NCBI GenBank assembly: GCA_027596945.1
Contig: JADGJH010000616.1
Location: forward strand, 1-16,092
DNA: 16,092 nucleotides
Direction of reading: 5' to 3'
From: Physocladia obscura
Lineage: Eukaryota; Chytridiomycota; Chytridiomycetes; Chytridiales; Chytriomycetaceae
Notes under the pieces: generated by a model
What the model saw: the letters and a program-made list of their open reading frames with translations, nothing else
Databases searched by the model: none
What the model was told of the DNA's origin: nothing
Made by a program: the position numbers and the translations under genes
In this document: one piece after another, positions 8,906-16,092 of the stretch
Position numbering within the stretch: the first letter of the stretch is position 1
Layout: the number at the start of each line of letters is the position of its first letter

Positions 8906-9100
8906 TTGGTAGCACTGGTTAGGAAGGACAGCATGGGAAAGTTCTCCAGTGGAATCAAAAGCGTTGAAAGACTCTTTGAAAAAGTAAATATGTATCTCAA
9001 GTGTGAAGGTGAGTTCAATGTCTGTACTTTCAGAATTTCATTGAGAACATTTGAAAGATTGGAGCAAGAAGCACCTGTCCAGCTGCAGAAATTCATGTAA
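8906..9100 (+). pseudogene. Short protein-like open frame, possible relic
   Basis: Sixty-four open codons with no ATG at the start. The peptide includes KFSSGIKSVERLFEKVNMYL and SLRTFERLEQEAPVQLQKFM. Its amphipathic, charged composition differs from the surrounding AT-rich DNA. No family is recognised. It lies just outside the right end of the TA-flanked element and upstream of the hairpin repeat, in a stretch otherwise made of repeats. A gene relic is the best guess. Confidence 0.2.
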
Positions 9101-9167
9101 GCATATGAAGGCATAATGTTGAATCCTGTGAAGGCAGATTCACTTGAACTAATGGAATTGGCACAGT

Positions 9168-9552
9168 AAAGTATAATTTAGTTTTAGAATCTGTTAGATT
9201 TAAGAATAAAACATGTAATACAAGCTGAATAAATGTTAAATAATATTTAATAGAATTGGAAATAGAAATATTATTTAACATTTATTCAGCTTGTATAACA
9301 CATTTTATTCTTAAATCTAACACATAATTGAGGGACAAATTCTATTCCAATTCCTTAATTGTCTAAAATTTTCACATTTTCAGTGATGTTGGTAAATTAG
9401 AAGGCCTCAACTTGAAAAAAAACATGTGAATATTGTTGTTACTGGACTTTTGCAATAACTTCTTGTTTTATAATTGTCAGATTTGTGATTTATGCTGAAT
9501 CTTACAAAAGCAAATTCACCTGAACTTATAAAGTATAATTTAGTTTTAGAAT
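9168..9552 (+). repeat. Diverged direct repeat pair beside the hairpin
   Basis: A 23-base sequence beginning AAAGTATAATTTAGTTTTAG occurs identically at 9168-9190 and 9530-9552. Each copy is preceded by a looser match (TTCACTTGAACT near 9140, TTCACCTGAACT near 9515). The repeat unit therefore extends some 50 bases upstream with substitutions and an indel. The two copies flank the hairpin, suggesting nested or duplicated copies of one dispersed family. Confidence 0.5.
9193..9321. repeat. Long hairpin: 56-bp inverted repeat, 53/56 matches
   Basis: The left arm (9193-9248) and right arm (9266-9321) are inverted copies differing at only three positions, around a 17-base loop. Each arm contains TTAGATTTAAGAATAAAA and ACAAGCTGAATAAATGTTAA. 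A third, partial copy in right-arm orientation lies at 9794-9827. The structure resembles a foldback MITE. If transcribed, it would form a long RNA stem. Confidence 0.75.
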
Positions 9553-9793
9553 TTTATTATTTATTTCCAAGCATTCTGTGCCTCAAATAAAACTTTTGTC
9601 CCACTGTTCTTACGCCTCAGTATTGATTGAAAACCAATTTCTTAGCAAAAAAAATTATTCAAATGTGAAAGTGAACATTTAATCCCAATTCTTGAATTTC
9701 ACTCTCAATAAAATAAACTTTATATCTTTTCACAGTATCTACTAAATAATCCTTCTACTTCCAATTCTACATTAAATATTCTTTAATATATAT

Positions 9794-9827
9794 ATTCAGC
9801 TTGTATAACATAATTTTTAAAGCTAAC
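9794..9827 (-). repeat. Partial third copy of the hairpin arm
   Basis: ATTCAGCTTGTATAACA at 9794-9810 is identical to part of the right arm at 9283-9299, and the similarity continues to CTAAC at 9827. It supports a dispersed repeat family rather than a single chance palindrome. The rest of 9330-10145 is AT-rich with no gene seen. Confidence 0.5.
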
Positions 9828-10145
9828 AGTAGATGCAGCCTCCTTGTTCTGGGGACTCATTTTTTATTTGGGTGAACGGGATTGCTGGATATTGCTGCTG
9901 GTTCTGCAAGTTCAAGTGCTGCAGCACAGGAATTGAAAATCCACTGCTCTGATTTGACCACTCTTGTTCTTGACTGACATTGAATTAAACTTAGCTGCTG
10001 AAATGAAAAAAGAAGTTCTATGAAGAGATTTTGATACTAATGCCTATGGATTACTTTATATAATACATCATTGGTTGACCAATCATCACCTTACTCAATG
10101 AATCTATACCTACATTCTTTATTCCAGATTTTCAAAACATTGTGA

Positions 10146-10292
10146 AAGTATAAATGTAAAGGCAGAAAATTTGCAAAGCAGTTAGCTAAGAAGTGTTTTG
10201 AGCAATCCAATGGTGAAGAAGAGGAAATGAATGGCATGAGAGAAGTCAATAACAAAGAAAAGCTGAAGCAACTATGCCAAAACCTGGAATAA
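10146..10292 (+). pseudogene. Charged coding fragment, probably a relic
   Basis: Forty-eight open codons between stops, reading CKGRKFAKQLAKKCFEQSNG and then a Glu/Lys-rich stretch, EEEEMNGMREVNNKEKLKQL. A TGA precedes it immediately, no start codon or intron joins it to anything, and the frame is broken again downstream by close stops. The composition suggests a charged helical region of a former protein. The family is unknown. Confidence 0.2.
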
Positions 10293-10648
10293 AAGAGCAA
10301 CCTGGAATAAGAAAGCAAAGATGAGAGATCAGGAGAAGGCAGAAACAAGATAACAGAAGAGCTGACCTATGTCCACCAAGAGTGCTGTGGGTTGCAAGAT
10401 AAACTTTATGCATAAGATGTTGTAATCTACATTTATGATTGTAAGTGGTAAGGATTTTCGGCAGAATTCTCTTGATGATTGATTTTCATTTCTCAATATC
10501 TGCCATCACAAAAATTGATTTGAGTGTTTTTATTTCAATAATTTTACTTCAATATAGGATTTTCATTATCTTGAAAAAGTGCTGGGTTCTACAATCAGTT
10601 TGGTGACATCCTAAAAAAATCTGAAAATTTACGTCACCCAAAGTGTCC

Positions 10649-10734
10649 ACTCAACAATTTTTTTAGTGATAGCCTAAACCTGGTATTATTTTGCATAAAA
10701 ATGGTAACTTAGTTTGTTTAGTGACTTGTTGAGT
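10649..10734. repeat. Small element with 9-bp inverted ends
   Basis: ACTCAACAA at 10649-10657 is mirrored by TTGTTGAGT at 10726-10734. TTTAGTGA lies just inside both ends in the same orientation. Immediately upstream, TTTGGTGAC (10600-10608) and GTCACCCAAA (10633-10642) also pair imperfectly. Overall it looks like the remains of a mariner/MITE-type end, but no target duplication was established. Confidence 0.3.
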
Positions 10735-10869
10735 TAAATAAACTTCTCATAACTTTTCGTTAGTCTCATTATTGATTTGTCAATGTTTACAGATCAACAA
10801 AATTTCAATCAAACAAAGAACAAAAATACAAGCAGACAACAAAAATATGTCCCAAAAATATGGTCAAAA

Positions 10870-10875
10870 TTTATT
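10870..10875 (-). terminator. AATAAA polyadenylation signal of the ARL13-like gene
   Basis: On the minus strand AATAAA lies about 95 bases after the TAA stop of the ARL13-like gene. The call rests on motif and distance only. Confidence 0.45.
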
Positions 10876-10969
10876 TGAAGAGGGTTTGCTCAAAATATAT
10901 TGCAGAATCATTGAATTTCAAAATTCCAGAGTCAAATGGAATTTTTTGCTTTACTATTGGAGGAAGCAA

Positions 10970-12199
10970 TTAGCAAAGTGGATTAATGCATTCATTTATT
11001 TCAATATTTTTTTTTAAAGCTTTGACACGTTCATATTGATCAGTTTTCTCCTTTTCCCATACAAGCTTTTGTTGAATAAGGTCTGTTTGAATTCGGTGGG
11101 ACAATTCTGGAAGAGCTGCAAAAATCTTCTGCAAAAGCCACAATGAAGCTGTTGTTGTTGGTAAGGATATAAAACTGACTAAATAAATAAATAAGGAAGG
11201 AAATGAATACCTGATTTGATATTTGGGTCGCAAACGGAGAAAATTTTTTTGCTTTTAAGAGGGACAGTGGAGCAAGGCAGAATCAATATGTTGCTGCCTA
11301 ATATTGCCCCTCCTCCTTCATCAAAAAGTTTCACAGATGGAGAGTATGTTTCTTTAGCTTTGTTATCATCTTCAGTAATGCTGACAAGATTTTTCAATTT
11401 CATTTCTGAAACAATTGATTCTATGTTTCTAGTGGCACTTTTACAGTCTTGTTTATTTAGAAAGCTGCAAAGAAATTTCAAAATTTATGAATAACTGTAC
11501 TGAATAAAAATACATTATGAGAGGTTTCCCAAGTAATCTAGGGTCTGAATAAATTTTATGTAATGCTTCAGTGGATTCTGAAAAGCGAGATGGGTTTGAC
11601 GAATCAACAACGTATATGCATCCATGCGCCTCAGCAAGATAGTTATGCCAAATGCTTCGAATTTTTGATGATCCGCCAATATCATAAAAAACTACTCGAG
11701 ATTTAGGAATAGTCATGGAGTTTTTGGAATTTTGAAAAATTGAGTATGGCTGAATGACAAATTTCTGAGTCGAGAATCCCCAACATCCGGAAGGAGCTAA
11801 AGCAGGGTCTGAAAAATGGATTAGTATAAGAAGTCTTTCGCATCAATAAAGTAGCCTGATTACACTCAAACCATTTTTCAAGCGCATTAGCAAGCTTGAT
11901 TTTCCAGAATCATCAATTCCGAAAATTGGTATTACGATTGGGTGACAACATGAATCAAAAACTTTGAATTTGTTCTGTTTTTTTGTTGAATATGAGACTG
12001 GAACAATTTTATACAGTTTAGAATTTGGCAACGCGTCAAGATTTGGATTTTGACGCAATTTCTTTTGCCGTGTTAAATACGACGAGAGAAAAAAGACACC
12101 AGAACGGAAATTAGAAAATATGCCTGATGTTGAAGTCGAATTTTCAGGTTTGCACCCCGCAACTGCCACAACAGTATCGGAACTAGTTTGGGGAATCAT
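10970..12199 (-). CDS. ARL13: ARL13-like small GTPase (ARF/ARL family, ciliary type), four exons
   Basis: Minus-strand exons are 11872-12199, 11514-11808, 11211-11464 and 10970-11148. Introns are 63, 49 and 62 bp, in phases 1, 2 and 1. The spliced frame is exactly 352 codons, giving 351 residues. G motifs are GIDDSGKSS (P-loop, 94-102), switch I APSGCWGFS (114-122), YDIGGSSKIRSIWHNYLAEA (151-170, G3), FLNKQD (209-214, G4) and PCSTV (271-275, G5). The GTPase is followed by SLWLLQKIFAALPELSHRIQ and a charged helix. This order, and the DxGG motif without the catalytic Gln (Ser at that place), match ARL13 rather than ARF1 or SAR1. In animals and algae ARL13 acts in the ciliary membrane as exchange factor for ARL3. 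Oddities are an approx. 90-residue N-terminal extension without the usual short palmitoylated start (Cys84-Cys85 lie close before the first strand), and a tail much shorter than in human ARL13B. No other in-frame ATG precedes the P-loop. The 3' exons lie in CpG-poor DNA. Confidence 0.8.
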
Positions 12200-12235
12200 T
12201 GAATTGTGCTTTCTTTTTTTGGAGCTTTTTTGAAA
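12200..12235. promoter_or_regulatory. 36-bp bidirectional start region (ARL13-like / Pat1)
   Basis: Thirty-six bases, T-rich on the plus strand, separate the divergent ATG codons. No TATA box is seen. Transcription start sites or control elements must overlap one or both coding regions, as for the other divergent pair in the window. The flanking DNA is in a CpG-normal block. Confidence 0.45.
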
Positions 12236-15200
12236 ATGTCGTTTTTTGGAACAGCTTCTTTGCCACGCGGAGGAGGAGCAGGAGGCGGAGGACGCGCAAC
12301 GAACAGCAGAAATGCGGAGAATGGCAATATCAGAAATAATAAAGGTTATGGTAATGTCGACAGCGCACAGTTCGATGAAGGTGAAGGATCGCGACTGGAC
12401 GAGCTCCTAGAAACCAAGTTCAAATACAGCGACGCAGGCATTGGTATTGATCCGGACGATGCTGATGTTGATGTTGACAATGCAGATACATTTGGTGGTA
12501 GTAGCAGTCTGCTCGATGACGAAGACGATGATCTTAATGAAGAAACTTTTGGTGGAGGTGTCGGTGAGTTTCGCTATTTCTCTTCGTTTAATCATTCTCA
12601 TTTCAAGCAATCAATCCTTATTTTCGATGCAAACGTGTCTCATGCTTGTCGCTCTTTTACTTTCTTTTATGGGTTTTCGATTCGTCACTGGTCAGGTACC
12701 GACTTCGATTTCTCTGCCAGCGCCACATCTTTCTTTGCCGCAGACCCTTCGCAATCTTCTATAGCACATAGTGAGTTGAAATTATCTTCACTTTCTGCTG
12801 TTTTTGTTTTCTGTTACTTTTTTTTTTCTCATCTTTTATTTATTTCCAGGTATTTCGACTGTTGGAAACGATGTTAGTTTTTTTCTAGAGTTTCTAATTT
12901 CAATATGTTTATACTGAATTATTAAGCAGCAAAGCTTACGTGCACTATCTGATAATGAACGATCGCGCAACTTATCTTTCGTTGATAATCAATCTTCAAC
13001 TGCATCTGGCCCCAGAATGCTTTCTTTGGATGAGATTGAAGCTCAAATGATAGCGTCTCGCAATCAATCAAATCATCTTTCCATGCAACATCAAGCTCCG
13101 CATATTCCTCAGCAAAATCCACCAGGATTTCCTGGTTACCTTCTGCAGAGTCAGCAGATTTCCAGTCAGTTTGGAAATCTATCTCTTAATTCCAGTTCGA
13201 CAAACGAAAAGCGTATCATGAGTGTCACAGAGATTGAGCAAGCAATGCTTCTTCAGAAGCGACAGCAGCAAAATTCTCCGTTTCTTCCACAAAATAGCAG
13301 TTCTCAAAATTTCCAGCAGAATCAGTTTTTTCCTCAGCAACAGCAGCAAATGCACATGATTGGTCGCCCCCATTTGCCTCCAAATATCCAGCAGTTACAC
13401 CACCAAATGATTGGTGCTCAACCAGGCTCGCCATCCAACGTACATCCACACCAACGATTCAATGGGATTGGCCAATCTCCACAACTTCATACAATGATTC
13501 CTCCAGGCAATCAAATAATTGGACCCTCGTCTGGTAGTGTTCTGCTTCAGAATCAAGTTTTTAACAATCAGGGATTTCCTTCGCAATTTCACCAACAACA
13601 CCCGCAGCTACCGCAATTCGGAAACTTTTCCCCATCTCCCAGCTTCGCACCGCCAAATGCAGAGTCACCAAATTCGAGTGGTGGTCCTGCCAGGGAAAGT
13701 CCGACTTTCAATCAAATTGGATCTCAAAGCAATCCGCTGTCAAATTTGCAGACTGACGAGTTGCTCAGAAATGCGCAACAGATTGCCCATCAACAACATC
13801 AAATTCAAATGCAACAGCAGCAAAATCCACCGCAAAACGTGTCAGGCGTTCAACAACACCATCGTGGCACTGGTCGTGGCGAATATGGTCAAATGCGATA
13901 TAATAATATTCAAGCACAAACAAATAAGAAAAACGTTCTGATGCATACTGGGTTCTCGAATGATGCTAACGCACAGCGTGGAGCTTCAGGAAAGGGGCCT
14001 GGCCCTTTTGACGGCGGATGGAGTGTCCAAAGTAATAGAACTCCTCGTTGGGTTGGTTTCTAATCTTTTCTTCTTATTTTTTATTTCTCCTAAATATCTT
14101 TCATAGATTCGCTATTCAAATAGTATGACGCAATACGAAAAAGAAACTATTGCAAGAATTCAAATTGGACAACTTGTCAGCGATAATCCATATCGTGACG
14201 ATTTTTACTATCAGATTCTCACCCAATATCGATCAGGAAACAATGAATCTGCTTCTATTTCGGGTTCAAACTGGCAACAATCAATGCTTAATCAAGACAA
14301 AGATTCCAGTTTGGAAATGCATGCTCAAATGAAGAAGCTTATCGAGGGCAAACGAATGAAACCCAAGGGTACCACACGTAAGTTTTTTATAACCTCTTTT
14401 CATTGTTAAGACTAAAAAGTTTCGGAAAAACCCAGTTGCTCTTGAAGGTGCGCTTGGAAAAATATCCTTGACATCTGTTCGGAACCCACGACAACTTATT
14501 CAGATCAATCAAGCCGCAAAACAATCTCACACTATTCCTACATTTTCGCGTCTGACTCGACGCAAGATCTTAAAGTCTGTTGAGAAAGTGTACACCTGCG
14601 TTTTGAATTTGGAACAACTGAAGCGAACTATTCCGAACCCTGGCAGTGAAGAAGAAGAAGAATGGCACAATGAATTGGATCAAAATGTTGCAGAAATGTG
14701 GGAGGAACTTGGTTTGGCCGAGAACGTCCCGTTCACGTGAGTTTATTGCTTCATTCTTATATTCACGGTAATTTAAAAAAAAAATTATAGCCTACCGCAT
14801 CCTTTTCCTTACTTTCTCTCGTATTCCAAAGGAAAGCGTATTTTGCCCAGGCTAGTTGGATATTTGACTCCGGATCAAATTTTTACGGCTCTAACAACAC
14901 TGTTTTCACGAGCCGAGAGTTTGGACGTCTGCAACATGCCGGCTGGAAGCGAAGGCGAGGCTATCGACCTGTTCGTGTCCACAGTACTTCCTCCGACAGT
15001 CAGTTTCATTTCTGAGGTTCCATTACAGGTTGTAAATGCTTTTCTGCGTACATTATTGGAGCGTCACAATATGGTCTGGTTAGCCAAGTCAAAAGCAGGT
15101 CTTGCATTTTTGGCATTGCTTTTAAGTCGAGCCGAAATTTTAAAGCAAGGTGGCGGCGCTCAGCAGGGTCTCCGTCCACCAGCGGCAGATGATTTGACTT

Positions 15201-15753
15201 TATGGTAAGTTTCTCACCCATGCTATGCTTTTTTACATGTTTTTTTCCGCCTTCTTTTCGGCCATATTGTTTTATTCCACACATTATGGCCCTACGAGCT
15301 GGCGAATAGAAAAAATTCTCGTTTCGAAATTCTTGATTTCCTGCAGTTTTAATTTTTCTGGCTGCTGTTCTTACTTTGAAACGATACATTTTTTGATATT
15401 TCCTTTTTTTTTTTTCTAACAGGTCGGAGCTTTATAATTTTCTGTTTGCGTCCTTGCAAGGCAACTTTGCTGCAATTTTCCCACCTGCACCTGAAGCAGA
15501 TACAAGTGGAAAAATTAAGATTCATGATGAGGTTTATATTTGGCAATTTTTGGCGGCAATGGCGGTCGGTGCGACCACGGTTGATCATCAACGAGTTCTC
15601 TTGACTGAAGTCAGAGACAAAATTTTTGAAACAAGTCGCCGGGGAAGTTCCAGTGACAATCCTGAAGATGCGAGGGCTTTGGCAAATGTGAATCTGTTTT
15701 TGAATGCTCTTGGGCTTGGTATTGATGCTCATCAACTCGCAACATCCATGTAG
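12236..15753 (+). CDS. PAT1: Pat1 mRNA-decapping activator, eight exons
   Basis: Pat1 bridges Dhh1/DDX6, the Lsm1-7 ring and the Dcp2/Xrn1 decay machinery in P-bodies. Exons: 12236-12563, 12696-12770, 12850-12872, 12927-14051, 14107-14377, 14436-14736, 14791-15204 and 15423-15753. Together they give 956 codons, 955 residues. The N-terminus MSFFG and the Dhh1-binding motif DLNEETFG (99-106) match yeast Pat1. The middle (about 150-510) is Pro/Gln/Asn-rich, with two helical EIE motifs (LSLDEIEAQM, 174-183; MSVTEIEQAM, 240-249) and a short RGxGRGEYG stretch. Conserved MTQYEKETIARIQIGQL and NPYRDDFYYQ begin exon 5. The C-terminal helical Pat1 domain follows, with LEGALGKISLTSVRNPRQ and YSKGKRILPRLVGYL. 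The in-frame GTG at 12206 is not the start. For intron 5 the acceptor at 14435 (CCCAG) is the only one keeping frame; ACTAA at 14411 suits the branch point. Exon 3 is only 23 bases. Confidence 0.9.
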
Positions 15754-15893
15754 AATGGATAATTAATTTTCTTTTTCGATGATAAACTTATCACGTTTTT
15801 TTTTCTTTCCTTTCAACTTGTAATTGTAAACAGATAAATAAGTTGATGTGAGTTTTGAGTGTTAAAACGATTCGTATCATCGAGCCACATAAC

Positions 15894-15909
15894 TTTATTG
15901 AACTTTATT
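15894..15909 (-). terminator. Duplicated AATAAA signal for a convergent gene
   Basis: The ten-base unit AACTTTATTG is repeated in tandem at 15891-15910, giving AATAAA twice on the minus strand (15904-15909 and 15894-15899). It lies 107-122 bases past the putative minus-strand stop at 16016. It suggests that the gene to the right ends here, tail to tail with PAT1. Confidence 0.4.
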
Positions 15910-16015
15910 GCTCGGATCAAACACAATTCAACCAAATGGAAAAAAAAAAAAAGTGAAATGTGTGGGTCTTGGGTGTGTTCATCAAACAACTAAACATACT
16001 GAGTTAGCAAACGAC

Positions 16016-16092
16016 CTAAAAGAACCTTTGCTTATATGGGCCGCATTTTTGACTTTCGACAACAGTAGATAGCTGTTTCAGAAAGCTTCGAT
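16016..16092 (-). CDS. Possible C-terminal end of a convergent gene, cut by the window edge
   Basis: The minus strand is open from the window edge to a TAG at 16016-16018, encoding about 24 residues that begin RSFLKQLSTVVESQ. A second minus-strand frame is also open for about 19 codons, so the true frame is uncertain. CpG content is normal here, as in the other real genes, and AATAAA signals follow. The stretch is too short to recognise a family. Confidence 0.25.
   Translation of the reverse strand, partial: RSFLKQLSTVVESQKCGPYKQRFF

Noticed and set aside
9332..9602. GGGACAAA...TTTGTCCC 8-bp inverted pair 271 bp apart as transposon ends
   Set aside because: Only eight bases match, there is no target duplication, and the interval cuts across the better-supported dispersed repeat copies.
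12206..12235. Upstream in-frame extension of PAT1 starting at GTG 12206
   Set aside because: The ATG at 12236 gives the family-typical MSFFG start. The upstream codons rely on a non-ATG initiator.
14378..14419. PAT1 intron 5 ending at the AG of 14410 or 14419
   Set aside because: Both would shift the frame relative to the phase-1 GTAAGT donor. Only the AG at 14434-14435 restores the conserved LEGALGK sequence.
15205..15422. RNA gene in the 218-bp PAT1 intron 7 (GGCCATA...TATGGCC hairpin)
   Set aside because: A 7-bp stem with no snoRNA boxes or tRNA features is within chance.
1..16092. tRNA, rRNA or CRISPR array
   Set aside because: No A/B box pair, cloverleaf, rRNA core sequence or regularly spaced repeats were found on either strand.

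Overview
This is nuclear DNA of a eukaryote, most likely a fungus or close fungal relative, using the standard code (TAA, TAG and TGA all end genes here). All genes but one are interrupted by spliceosomal introns. Most of the 13 introns are 49-63 bp; the others are 79, 132, 218 and 380 bp. The FSH1-type hydrolase, the Ygr210c-type GTPase and the yeast-like Pat1 start (MSFFG) point to fungi. An ARL13-type GTPase, a family tied to cilia, argues for a flagellated (zoosporic) lineage. No species is claimed.

Layout. 1-2287: AT-rich, almost CpG-free, with decayed coding fragments. 2374-3140 (-): ribosomal protein eL33, three exons. 3227-4825 (-): Ulp1-type SUMO protease, one exon, two SUMO-interacting motifs. 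4855-7429 (+): an 837-residue fusion of FSH1-like serine hydrolase, RWD domain and OBG/Ygr210c-type GTPase with a TGS domain, two exons. 7430-10969: AT-rich, CpG-poor repeat land with an approx. 595-bp TA-flanked inverted-repeat element, a 56-bp-arm hairpin, dispersed repeats and coding relics. 10970-12199 (-): ARL13-like GTPase, four exons. 12236-15753 (+): complete Pat1 mRNA-decay factor, eight exons. 15894-16092: probable 3' end of a convergent minus-strand gene.

How the genes fit together. The window has two head-to-head pairs (SUMO protease/fusion GTPase and ARL13/Pat1) whose start codons lie only 29 and 36 bp apart. Several products touch translation or mRNA fate (eL33, the RWD-GTPase, Pat1), but nothing shows joint function.

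The most interesting signals are two. First, the three-domain fusion puts an RWD domain in cis with an OBG-family GTPase, recalling the separate-chain Rbg2-Gir2 partnership. Second, there is a sharp CpG mosaic. CpG-normal blocks surround both divergent promoters, and CpG-starved blocks cover the repeats and run into the 3' halves of the fusion and ARL13 genes. I counted 67 CpG at 5041-6060 against 8 at 6421-7440 of the same gene.
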